A stretch of DNA of 64,000 bases from Misgurnus anguillicaudatus. Its lineage: Eukaryota > Chordata > Actinopteri > Cypriniformes > Cobitidae. The stretch spans positions 12,984,001-13,048,000 of the forward strand of contig NC_073346.2 of the NCBI RefSeq assembly GCF_027580225.2. Direction: 5' to 3'. Under the pieces are notes generated by a model. The model did no database searches and was not told where the DNA came from. It saw nothing but the letters and a program-made list of their open reading frames with translations. Positions 35,821 to 47,400 of this stretch are shown piece by piece. Each line of letters opens with the position of its first letter. The first letter of the stretch is position 1. The position numbers were made by a program, and so were the translations under genes.

Positions 35821-36826
35821 GTGACCGTAGACCACAAGAAATGCAGGTATATTTGATGAGTTTGATTTCAAAACGCGATAAAGGGCATAAAAATAGTTAC
35901 CATGAAAATCAGTATTTTATCAGGTCAGTATTAAAAAGTAAATTCTTAATTTTAAACAAAATCCGATGTCCGCCGTGTCATTCTGTCAACTCTTCTCCCT
36001 TTTTTCCCTAAACGCGATAAACGCCACTCCTCCTTTCCATACTTTTCATTATTTTACTCAAAGTCAACGAAAATCGAGCAGAACCAAAACATTTTACAGC
36101 TGATCGTTGTCAAAAAAAGTTCAGCGATGATGTCCCAAGTAGGCCTATAACAGCAGCAATGACAGTGTTCTTAATATGACAAAGTAAGTGTTTTGATTAA
36201 TGCCATTAATGTTTATATTTTTCATCAGTGTATACCACTAATCAACTAAATGAATGTAAAATGGCAAAGATGAATGCACATTTATATATTGATTGAATAG
36301 ATTTATAGCATTTTGAAAAAAAAAACTTGTCATAGATTTATTGCATTTTGGCCAAAAAATAATCATTTTTTATAATAAATCTTTGTTTAACGGAAAATAG
36401 TGATTTTCATCTTCTCACTTTCTTGTATAGAAACGCATTTTTACCGAAATTAGTCGAAATGGTTTTATTGCATTTTGGAACCAAACTCTTCATTTGTTTG
36501 TATATTTGTAGTAATAGGCAACAATTCTTTGTATGAATCAAAATGACCTTTTTAATGCCATTTAAAATCATTAGTATATTAAGTAAAGATCATGTTTCAT
36601 GAACTATAAATATATCAAAAGTTGATGGATGCAGTTGCTTAGGACTTTGTCTGGACTACTTTAAAGGGGATTTTCTGAATATTTAGATTTTTGCACCTTC
36701 AGATTTTTAAATAGTTGTATCGCAACCAAATATTCCCCTATCCTAACAAACCATACATCAATAGAAAGCTTATTTATAGATGTATTAGTCTCAATTTATG
36801 ACTGGTTTTGTGGTCCAGTGTCAAAT
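35821..36826. mobile_element. GTGACC..AGACCACA repeat, copy 1
   Basis: It is bounded by GTGACCGTAGACCACAAG and TTTGTGGTCCAGTGTCA, inverted copies. The inner CCTAACAAACCATACAT and GACTGGTTTTGTGGTC recur at 38843-40081 and 45635-45780. This is a very abundant cyprinid family. Confidence 0.7.
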
Positions 36827-37299
36827 ATACACACTACTGTTCAAAGGTTTATATTGTCCACATTTTAAATGATAGTAAACCATTAAAACTATAGAATAAC
36901 ACAAACGGCAATGATCATTCAAAATAAATGGATACCGTATTTTATCATCTTGCAGTGTAGTCACCATTTTCCTAGAGTTTGCAGAAATGTACCTTTTAGG
37001 ATTTTATCAAGCAGCTGCTTGATGTTTCACCCTGAGATGCTTTCTTTAAACTTTATTAAAGGAGTTCACATCTATTCTGGACACATTGACTGCTTTCCTT
37101 TCATTAATCAGTCCAAGTCATCCGTTTCAAAAATATTCTTGGAGTATAAAATGATATCATTAGAAAAGTACAATGTTAGCACAGTTATTTCATTTTGCAA
37201 GTCATTTCATTTGAAGGTGCATGCTTAAATGTTTGAAAAGATTTTTAAGATCACGAAAAACATTTCAGTCATGTAAAGCATTTGAACAATAGTGTATGT
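36827..37299. mobile_element. ACACTACTGTTCAAAGG element
   Basis: The ends ATACACACTACTGTTCAAA and TTTGAACAATAGTGTAT are inverted copies, a common teleost family. It directly abuts the previous repeat. Confidence 0.65.
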
Positions 37300-37309
37300 C
37301 TGGGATATT

Positions 37310-37625
37310 TTCACAGTAGGGGTGAGCAGGGCACAACGTGGGGTTAATTGTAACGCAGCTACTTTACATATTTCTACAGGGCCGAGCAATCTCTGCTTTT
37401 TCTCTTACTGTCAGAAGATGATCTCCTGTGAATTAGTAAAATGTTTTGATGTGTTTTGGTTAAGATATTGAACAAAGAGTGTTTTGGAGGCATGGAAGTA
37501 AATTTCTTCATCTGAGTTTTCAACCTTATATTATGTGAATCACCTAAAACAACACACCATTTTGAAACATGTCAGCAACTCCTAGTAACTGATAGCTGTG
37601 ATTGAAAACATTTTTTACACAGCGG
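37310..37625. repeat. GGGGTGAGCAGGGCACAAC repeat fragment
   Basis: The same family as 52244-53003 (GGGGTGCGTGGGGCA, GAGCAAT, GTTAATTGTAAC). Only the 5' part is present here. Confidence 0.55.
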
Positions 37626-37807
37626 GGTTTATTTCACAATTAAGCCTCCAGTATACAATAATAATGAAATAAAAACAATGAAAATACTGTTAATAAAAGT
37701 GATAACTCTTAATACAATATCAGGGGAAATAACTCACAATTATGATTTTTTTGTCTTACAATTGTGAAGCCGTTTTAAAAGAAATCTATTTTATGCATTG
37801 ATGCATA

Positions 37808-38095
37808 CACTGTAAAAAATAGAAATTTGCAGCTGGGTTGCCGGTAACTTACCGTAGATTTAAATGTATGTTATTACTGGCAACATTTTGTTCAAAGTTA
37901 AATGAACATTAAACATTTTCAAGTCTTTGTCTTTAAATAATAAAACTAGAAAAACAGCATCAAGCAAAACATTCTGGGAAACAAAATCTGAAGCAAAAAA
38001 CAGAAAAAGTTTGATGATGATTTCTGGTTCCCAGAATGCTTTGCATGAGGCTGTTATTGTATAGTTTTATTCTGTAAAGATAAAGACTTGTTAAT
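37808..38095. mobile_element. ACACTGTAAAAAATA palindromic element
   Basis: The two halves mirror each other: CAAGTCTTTGTCTTTA...AAACATTCTGGGAA against TTCCCAGAATGCTTT...TAAAGATAAAGACTTG. It is a fold-back MITE. Confidence 0.7.
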
Positions 38096-38096
38096 A

Positions 38097-38505
38097 TTTT
38101 GGGAGTACTTCGACTCGCCTGAAAAGTCCGCTCCCCTTCTCACTCTCATAATGGGAGAGGGAGGGTGTTACTGCGCCGAGTCGAAGTACTCCCAAAAGTG
38201 CTATTACGCCATTAAATATAGTTCCTCTTTTAAATCCGCTTAGAAAAGCGCTACGTTTTATTTTGTACCACCAAACTTGCTCGTATAACTACTCGTCTTA
38301 AATAGGAAAAACGTTGATGTGTTTATCTCTTAATGGTACAATTGAATGAATGGGGCTAAGCTAAATGCTATCGAAGTGTCGCAGCGCGCTCCAGCGCTTA
38401 CGTGCACACACACAGATGATAGAGGGATGTATCAACAATTCTTAGTTAAGGTAATAACATATTTTAATATTGAAAATGAGTAGACTATTCCTTTAACATG
38501 AGAGA
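38097..38505. mobile_element. element with GGGAGTACTTCGACTCG hairpin
   Basis: A near-perfect 21-bp stem (TTTTGGGAGTACTTCGACTCG and its complement) closes a roughly 60-bp loop at 38097-38200. The segment to 38505 shares motifs (GAATGGGGCTAAGCTAAATG) with the element at 49525-50125. Confidence 0.65.
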
Positions 38506-38842
38506 GAAAATAATGATACAATTTTCATTTTTGGACAAACTATTCCTTTAAAGTTTTTTTAGATGGTCCAAATTATCCTTGTCAGATCTTAAGAGTCTCA
38601 CTTGTCAACAACCTAAACAAGTTTGTCAAGCTATAAACTTTCTCAGATGTCCCACAAGAGCCTTTTGACAGTAAAAAGCAAGGCAGCCGAGGTTTCTGCA
38701 AATAATCTGTTCTCCGTGTTGTCTAGAAAGGCGTGTCATCTAACTAGCTGGGTTTGTTCTGAATGATAGTGTCAACGTTTTATTGACACAAAGGAATTCC
38801 CCTCCAGCTCATGATGGATGTTAAAAAACTTAAAAAGCTATA

Positions 38843-40081
38843 TGTGACCCTGGACCATCAAACCGGTCTTTAGTAGCACGGGTATATTTGTAGCAAAAGC
38901 CAAAAACACATTGTATGGCTCAAAATAGAAAAAAATTATATATTTCTATAATATATGCCTAAAGAAAATTAGTAGGCTATATTAAAGGAATATTCAATTT
39001 TCCTAAAAGAAAAATCCAGATAATTACTCACCACCATGTCATCCAAAATGTTGATGTCTTTCTTTGTTCAGTCGAGAAGAAATTATGTTTTTTGAGGAAA
39101 ACATTGCAGGATTTTTCTCATTTTAATGGACTTTAATAGAGCCCAACATTTAATACTTAACTCAACACTTAACAGTTTTTTTCAACGGAGTTTCAAATGA
39201 CTATAAACAATCCCAAACGAGGCATAAGGGTCTTATCTAGCGAAACGATTGTCATCTTTGACAAGAAAAATAAAAAATACGCAGTTCCAAACCACAACTT
39301 TTCGGCCAGGTCCGGTCCAGCGCGACCTAACGTAAATGCGTAGTGACGTAGGGAGGTCACGTGTTACATATATAAAACACACATTTGCGGACCATTATAA
39401 ACAATAAACTGACACAAAGACATTAATTAGTATCAGTTGACATACAACAACGTAGGAACGGTCCTCTTTCAACACACCTGTAAACACTGGGGCGGAGTTT
39501 TGCATTCGCCCTCTGCGACCTCTTGAGGTCATGATGTTTTGCGTGAGGTCGCGCTGGTGCATCACGACCGGATCTAGACGAGAAGTTGTGCTTTAAAAGT
39601 GGATATTTTTTTATTTTTTTATTTTTATCTTTGAAACTCCGTTGAAAAAAACTGTTAAGTGTTGAGTTAAGTATTGGGCTCTATTAAAGTCCATTAAAAT
39701 GAGAAAAATCCTGCAAGGTTTACCTCAAAAAACATAATTTCTTCTGGACTGAACAAAGACGGACATCAACATTTTGGATGACATGGTGGTAAGTAAATTG
39801 TCTGGTTTATGGAATATTCCTTTAAGATCATTATCCATGAAGATATTTTGTAAATCTCCTACCGTAAATATATCAGTTAGTAAGGACTTTATAGGAGATT
39901 TTCTAAATATTTGGATTTTTTGCACACTCAGATTCCAGATTTTCTGTTAGTTGTATCTCTCAAATATTGTCTTATCCTAACAAACCAGACATTAATGGAA
40001 AGCTTATATATTTAGATGTATAATGATGTGTAAATCTAAATAAAAGACCCTTATGACTGGTTTTGTGGTCGAGGGTCACAC
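38843..40081. mobile_element. GTGACCCTGGACCA repeat, copy 2, split by a younger element
   Basis: The left part is 38843-38981 and the right part 39826-40081. The right part ends CTGGTTTTGTGGTCGAGGGTCACA, the inverted copy of the start. A TTAAAGGAATATTC element sits between. Confidence 0.8.
38982..39825. mobile_element. TTAAAGGAATATTC element, copy 1 (intact)
   Basis: TTAAAGGAATATTC and GAATATTCCTTTAA close terminal inverted repeats of about 240 bp. TTAA at both ends suggests a TTAA target. 844 bp, no transposase. Other copies are at 41602-44972, 53190-54039 and 56510-57409. Confidence 0.85.
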
Positions 40082-41134
40082 ATACATGAGTGTTTTACTT
40101 CTATGTACCTTTAATTTAGTATTTTTAAAGGCCACTAACCAACAATCTCCCTGTCTGATTGGTGTATGAATACAAGGTTACGGTTAACAGCGCACCTTAT
40201 ATCAGTGTGTGAAATATTTGGTCATCCTGTTTAAGGAGCGTTATCACAAAGAGACTTTGTTCAGTCTAAATTACTCAACAAAAGCTTCACAAAGCCCCCA
40301 ATGCTGTTTGAGGAATGGGCGTCCCTGCATACCAACGGGTCAAAGGTCAGAGAGGGGCGTAGCCCAGGAGGTCAACCAAATACAGCTCAAGCCTGCAGGA
40401 AAATGTTTGTGGTATGGCAGATGGGACCGACTGGGCTGTAAACAATGATAGCTGCTCTATAGATAGATTAGGATAAGGGTAAATATGCCTTGATTGATTG
40501 GCATTTAAAATTATGTGGTGACAGCGTGCTTTTTCTGAATTTGAGGTTTTAAATAATTTCAAAACCTGATTTTACAAAATAAAGATCTTAAAAATATTTA
40601 TTGTCATGATGAAAAGGGTTAGGAACAACATAATCCACTGCTTTAAGCATCAGATGGCTGCAAAGAAGAGCTCTCGGATCACCGACAGCACGTCAGAGAG
40701 AAGATCTGGGTAACAATGAAAAGAAATGTGGATGGAAAAACAGAAGGCGTGGGGTTGGGGGTGCAGGGGGATTTAGCATAAGAATGGGCCAGCATGGGAG
40801 AGGTGATGGGCCACCCTGAGGAAAGAGGGCATAAAGAGAAGAGACCACACATGAAAGCAAGCCGACATCTGTCCACCCACAGCACCAGAGACGAGACTTG
40901 CGTGCACATTTAGTATTTATTATTCAGTTTGTATGCACCGGTAGAAGAGAAAGTTATACACTTTAAAAGAGGAAAATCTCATCCTACTACGAGCGTTCAT
41001 GATTTTAGGCTAAAAGATCATAACAATGACCAATGATGATTTTTTTTTTGAGGTCATGCAGTCACGTCAATCTCTCCTCTCAGGAGACTTGGTCTTCATA
41101 GGTGGTGCTTTGTCTCCACTCATAAACGTCACAC

Positions 41135-41329
41135 CACCGAGTGTAAATAAAATTTATTTATAATTTCATAGACCCCCAAAACTCAACACACACACACTTC
41201 TATCAGTCTTTAACAGACAATCGGTCCACGTCTCCAATCCGTCCGTCTTTCTGCGGAGTTGCTGCAGCCTCATAAATAATATTTAAGATGTGTTTCTGCG
41301 TGTTTGGGGGGGGAGGTTGTGCGAGTGAA
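41135..41329 (-). other. cnot10: cnot10 3'UTR with poly(A) signal at 41158-41153
   Basis: On the - strand AATAAA lies at 41158-41153 and is followed by a GT-rich GGTGGTGTG tract, so the mRNA should end near 41135. A short 3'UTR of about 190 bases results. The trim71 3' end is about 7.6 kb away, facing it. Confidence 0.65.
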
Positions 41330-41487
41330 TCACTTGCGCTGTACTTGCGTAAAGGGGGCGGGTGTCTGTATGGGCTGTGTTGAGTGGAAGGGAGGAGGTT
41401 TCTTGCGGAGGTCGGGAGAGGAGTCGGGCTTGACGGAGGGGAGGAGCTGGTTCCTCTTGATGATCTGTAAGGCCAGATGTGTGTTTC
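41330..41487 (-). CDS. cnot10: cnot10 coding exon 19 (terminal)
   Basis: This exon encodes residues 692-743: [17 protein letters not shown], a Pro-rich tail, and the conserved end QVQRK before TGA at 41332-41330. The acceptor TTGCAG ends at 41488. It is separated from exon 18 by a 3.8-kb intron enlarged by nested transposons. Confidence 0.94.
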
Positions 41488-44400
41488 CTGCAAGAGCAAA
41501 ATTTGGATTATTGAAAGTGAGAGAATTGGAAAGGTAAAAGTCTAACCCCAGAAAATGATTTGGTTAGTTACCTTTGTCATGTTTCACAAAGAATAAAAAA
41601 AAATTCACTTTCATGAAAAAATCCCAATAAATTACAAGATGTTGATGTCTTTCTTTGTTCAGTCGGGGACAAAATTACATTTTTTTTAGGAAAACATTTT
41701 AGGATTTTTCTCCATATAGTGGACTTCAGTTTCAATGCAGCTTCAAAGGACTCTAAACGATCCCAACCGAGGCATAAGGGTCTTATCTAGCAAAACAATC
41801 ATCGTTTTGTGGTTTAAACCACAACCTCTCGTCTTGCACTAGCTGTGTGATGAGCCAGCGTGACTCTACGTATTACGTAATCACGTGAAAAGGTCACGCG
41901 TGACGTATGCAACACTACTGCTTCAGTGTTTACAAGTGTAGCGAAAGAGGACCGTTTTGTAAAATTATACTAATTAATGTCTTTGTGTCAGTTTATTGTT
42001 TAAAATGGTCCGCAAGGTTGCATTTCACATATAACGCATGACCTTTCGACGGGATTACATAATATGTAACAGGGGTGCAAACTCATCAGGGCTGATAAAG
42101 GTGACAAAGACACAAGCGCTCATATATATAGTTATATATAGTTAGTATATCACAGTTTATATATCAATTATTATTTTTATTTGAATATTTTTAATTAATT
42201 ATTTATTAATTGTAAATCTTAATTTTAGCATTTATTAATAAAAAAAATTTAAATCAAAATTTGAAACTGTTTCCATTAGTTAATGCACCTCAAACTAACA
42301 TCAATTACTGTAATGACATAAACAAGAATTAAAGGAACCGTATGAAGGATGGTGGCCAAAAATGGTACTGCAATCACTTTCAAATTACTGAAGAGTGGTG
42401 TATCCCATTCCCCTCCCCCCTGACTCAAGGTTGCCTGCAGGATAGGCTGCAGGATCCAACAGGAACATACTGGTTGCTACAAGAAGCTTCCAATGGCAAT
42501 GGATTTTTTTCTTTTAAATCTTTTAAGCCAAGGGGTTTACAAACTATTATGTTTACGATGTATTGTATTGATGAAGTAAACTTGTCATGCCATATAACAT
42601 TATAAAGGGTTTAGATGTCATTTCGAAGTGCTGCTTCATGAAATAAATGCTCTAGCAAAATTAATAATACATTTAATGCAACGAGGTCATATCTGAATTG
42701 TTCTTTATAAAATGATATCATACCTTTATTATGAAACAGCACGTCCATAGTAACTCCAGACTCGTGCAGCTTCATGCCAAACATTCACTTTTTGCAGTTT
42801 GTGTCCACAAACGTATTATATGTGAGAAATATTGATATTTCATCAGACTTTGTATTAAATAATCCACAATCAATATTGTTTTTTAATAACTGTGCACACA
42901 CCGAGATTCTACTATGGAGAAGGCATAACGTTACGCGATCAGGGCAGATTCAAATTCTTCTCCTTTTTCAGCCGTCTCAATCTTTCAAAGGCATCTCCTA
43001 TACAAATCCTTGTTTTATTTCAGACTTTGTCACGACGCATTTCGGATTCATAACATAGACATTTTTTATCCGACACGTTCGTAGCTGCAGCTGTGATAAC
43101 TAGAGCAGAGTTGGGAACCTGTATGCCGAAAGTCGACTCACTTTGTGATTGGTAGATGGAAGGAGGGTGGCGCATCAGACCAAAACACAACATGACAATA
43201 TAAACATCAGTTGAGGGCTGCAACTCCACTTTTTAAATGACAATATCCTGGCCGGACCACTGTTGTCAGTGATACTGTATAAGCATTTGAAATGAACATG
43301 ATTTCTTAATGTCTAGTGACATATCAGGGCCATTTTATCAAATAAATTGATATCAATTTCTTACATACTGTTCCTTTAGTAAATCCTTATATACAATATA
43401 TTGTTCATTTTTTGTTCATAATGCATTAACTAATGGGAACAAATACAACCTTTTTGTAAAGAGTGTTACAGAAATTTGTATTTCATATTATTTAGTACAC
43501 AGGGTGTACTGAATTCAGGATTTGTTCTGTTTACAGTCATAGCTCTAATAAAGTATGAACGAGCAACTCGAATCAAACTCGTGTACAATTCGAAGTACAA
43601 ATCTTATTAAAAGGTAGAAAAGTGATTTAGTTTTTCTCTCAATGCTGTTTGATTAACACAGCGACAGACAGGAGCAAAATTAGGTAACTGTCTCTTTAAG
43701 ACCGGATCAATACTGTTACACATTTATTTTCTCTTTTAGCTGTTCACTTTCTCTTAAGACCTAAATTGTTGTGTTTATGAGGATACTTGCAAACGCTAAA
43801 TTTAAGGCTAACGTTAATACAGCAGCAAAAATACTCACAAGCTCTATTGAGAAGCGGATGCGCGGCTTGCACGCTCCTCTTAAACAGAAACACGTGCGCA
43901 TAGCTCTGTTATTTGTGTTTTAACGGCTTAAAATCACTTTATTTAAAACTGTGGTGCTTAAATACGTGTACAAATGACACATTTTGTGACCACGTGCACA
44001 GCAACTTGACTTGGGTGCGTAACCTCGAATGAGAAAATACATTACTAGTTAAGTGTGTGCGCTCAATCTGCACAGACTGCTTAAACTTCTGGAGCAACTA
44101 AGGTGACTATAAATTGTAAAACATAACCCGCCAAACTGGCTAGTGATTTGACATCGTTACCACAATAGCAGGACATGATTTTCATATTTTAATTCACTGC
44201 GACCCTGTCGCAGCAGTCAGACCCCCCCCACTACTCATTTTCAAAAACTCATCAGATCTAGACACAGGGTCCCCGCACTTTAGTTAACTTAAATTCAAGG
44301 ACTTTCCAGGTCCAATACCCTCAAATTGAAGGATTAAATGTTGGGACACATTTTAAGTGAGAGCAAGGTTACATCGTGTTGCCTTTTAAGATACATTGTT

Positions 44401-47400
44401 ACAGTTCCCTTTTGAGGGAACTCGTGCTGAGTCACTGCGGCGACACTTTGGGGACACCTCCAGGGGTAAATGTGTCTGAATGTGGATATCAAATTTAATC
44501 AATGGTGAGACTTAACGACAAAGACAGGGTGACGCGAGAACCAGGAAGTATATCACTATGTGAAATATTGCCAAAGACGGCGTTACAGGGTAAGTATGGC
44601 AAGGGAGACGCAGCGTCTCATTCCCAGCGTCTCATCCTAAACACCCGAATTTCGCTGAAAGGTGACAAGTTTGCACCCCTGATGTAAGGTCGTGCTGGCG
44701 CGTCGCACAGGTAGTGCAAGACGAGTAGTTGTGGTTTAAAAGGGGTTTTTTTTGCCGAAAATGATCATTATGCTAGATAAGACCCTTATGTCTCGGTTGG
44801 GATTGTTTAGAGCCATTTGGAGCTGCATTGAAACTGTAAACTTTCCACTATATAGAGAAAAATCCTGGAATGTTTTCCTCAAAAAACGTAATTTCTTCTC
44901 TACTGAACAATGAAAGACATAAACATCTTGGATTAATGGGGTGAGTAAATTATCAGAATATTTTTATGAAAGTTGAGCACGAGAACCTGCTGATGCCCAG
45001 CTCTCAAATTGTAGCTTTAAGTTAGCATATAAGATATACTCCAATCACAACAGACAAAAAAAATACTAAATTTGAATAAAAATTACATCTGCAGTATTCA
45101 ATTAAAATTTCAAGAAGATCCCCACAATGCACTCTGGGTTTGAAAATGTTTCTTAGATAGAAAGCTTTGCTGCTCTTTATTTTCTGTTAGAAACTGGACT
45201 GAGATGCAAACATCTGCAGTGGTTAACCCGTAGTATACACAATCTAGTCCTTGGAGAAGCCTGTGACTCACCGTTCTGCAGTTCTAAGTAAACACCCAAT
45301 AAAATGGCTTCTGGAGGAATCTCCTTAGTGTTCACCATTGAAGCAGCCTAGTATACAGAGACATCAGAAAGTCACGTGACTGTGAACGTTTATGTGAACG
45401 AAAGACACAAATGCTTGGCATCGACTTTGTGCTTACCTGATGGAGGCACTTGCGTGCTTTATCATACTCGCTCCTCAAGCAATACGCGCTGCCCAGATTG
45501 AAAAGCATCGTGGCTCGGGCAGAACTCACTGAGCTGGGGTAACATAATGGAGTCTGCTTCCCTGCTGCAACACAAGCAAAACACATCAACAGACTGTAAC
45601 GTCATTATTTACTCAAAATCACACACCAAATGTGACAGTGGACCACAAAACTTAAATTGAGATTGATAGATAATCGAAACTGAATAAATAAATATTCAGC
45701 TTTCCATTGATGTGTGGTTTGTTACAATAAGACAATATTTAAAAATCTGGAAGTGGAGGGTGCATAAAAAATATAACATTTTAATAAAGAGAAGATGAAT
45801 CATAATGTTACTTACAGGACTCAACAGGATCCAGATCACCTTTATCAGAACCTGTTGGTCAGCACAAACACAAATCAGTACCAGACACACCATGTGCTCT
45901 TTTACACCTGTACGTTTCATCGTGTGTTACTGTACCTTGGTCTTGTTCGCTGGGCGACACGCCTAAAGACACATCGGTTACGTTCTCTGGGTTAAGATGT
46001 GCGATAGCATCGGAGATTCTGTCCAGTGAGATCAGGGCTTCGGCCGCATATAGGTGACCTAGGAACTTGAGAGCACATAGCACACCTCATCAAATATTGA
46101 TTCAGAATCCATTATTTAAAGCCACTTCCCAAGACAAAGACTAAATGTAAACTGAGTGTTTTTTCGTATTGAGAGTGGTCTGAGCTTCATCTGTGTCTGG
46201 GAAATCCAGACAGAAAAAAACAAACCGACCAGAAACTAAACATGAAGTACTTCGATGTACTCATTTAAATGTTCCGATCACTCAGGATTGGTCAGAGCAG
46301 CTGTCAATCATAGTGGAATTCGAAAAACTCAAATATTTCCTGAATGCTAATGTGGAAGACTTATACAAGATGTAAATCAGACAGAAGAAGAGAGATGGAC
46401 TCACTTGAGTGATCCTGACAGTTTTGTCTGATGTAGGAGCTTTTCTGCGTGGTTAAGAGCCATTAAGTTGTCCCCAAGAGCAAGAGCCACATACGCACTG
46501 CATGCTAAAATCGCACACCTGGAGGAGAGAGACGAAAAGATAAAAGTGAGTCTTTAAGTACATTTTAAGGTTTTAAGTGACTATTGACTGGTTTTCTTTA
46601 TGAGAGAAAGTCTGTTATGAACAGACAATACAGCTCAGCCTGTTTCATTATAGTTAATGCAACAGCTAAGATATACACTGTTAACCCTCATTTTGTTTTA
46701 ACTCTTTTATAATGTTCTTAGTCAATTTGACCCGTTTTAAGCAACCTGTGATTTTATTCTTGAAATTTTGTCACTTTTCCTCATTTAGGTCCATGAACAT
46801 GCATGCAAAGTGAGGATACACTGATGTGTTTTGAAGTGGGTTTTTTTTAAGCACAAATAATGATTTTTGTTACGATTTTGATGTTCGCGGGTCAATTTGA
46901 CCCATATTTGTTTGTTCCAAGGCAACTGTATAGACACAAATTAAATACCTTTTTTGCGTATATGTTGGTGTTTTACTACCCTGGAAAGGCAAATGTGAGC
47001 TTTTCTTAACTATTTTCAGCACTGATAGAGACTTCCTCAGTCACAGAAAAGTAAATGTGAACTATAATTACTATTTTCAATGTATATGAAATACTATGTA
47101 AAGCAGATGAATTCAGACCCACAGAAAATCCAGAGGTGAATACAGGTGATGCCAGTTGTGCCCCACAAAACATGACACCAAAATAAGCACCATGTGTGTA
47201 AAATGCACATGCTTGATGTGTGCTCATCATGTAAACAGTGATTTCTTGAATTTGTACAATGAGCCTCAAGAACAAAAGATGAGCATGTATAGGAAAAGAA
47301 AAGCTTCGTTTCATTTTACAGCAAGATTAAATTGTTTATTTAGGATGTTTAAACATGGGTATGTTAAAAAAAACATGTTGAATTAAAATTTTAAACGTTA

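Larger units (their letters stand above)
33561..41134. other. intergenic region between the trim71 and cnot10 3' ends
   Basis: Nested transposons (listed separately) occupy most of 33901-40081. 40082-41134 is repeat-poor and has no convincing gene. Confidence 0.7.
42070..44681. mobile_element. hAT-type element (CAGGGGTGCAAACT) with 6-bp target duplication
   Basis: Perfect 14-bp inverted ends CAGGGGTGCAAACT and AGTTTGCACCCCTG, the latter split by no gap. ATGTAA occurs directly outside both ends (42064-42069 and 44682-44687). No transposase is visible. It carries two other elements inside. Confidence 0.85.
41602..44972. mobile_element. TTAAAGGAATATTC-family copy 2, split by a 2.6-kb hAT insertion
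   Basis: The left part (41602-42069) and right part (44682-44972) read as one member of the family once the insertion is removed. The outermost ends are decayed. Confidence 0.75.
41488..45271 (-). other. cnot10: cnot10 intron 18
   Basis: 3.8 kb, of which 41602-44972 is a nest of at least four transposons. Removing it leaves an intron of about 400 bp. Confidence 0.85.

Noticed and set aside
41203..41499. 98-codon frame in the cnot10 last exon region
   Set aside because: Wrong frame across the true exon 19; the frame ending QVQRK matches the family.
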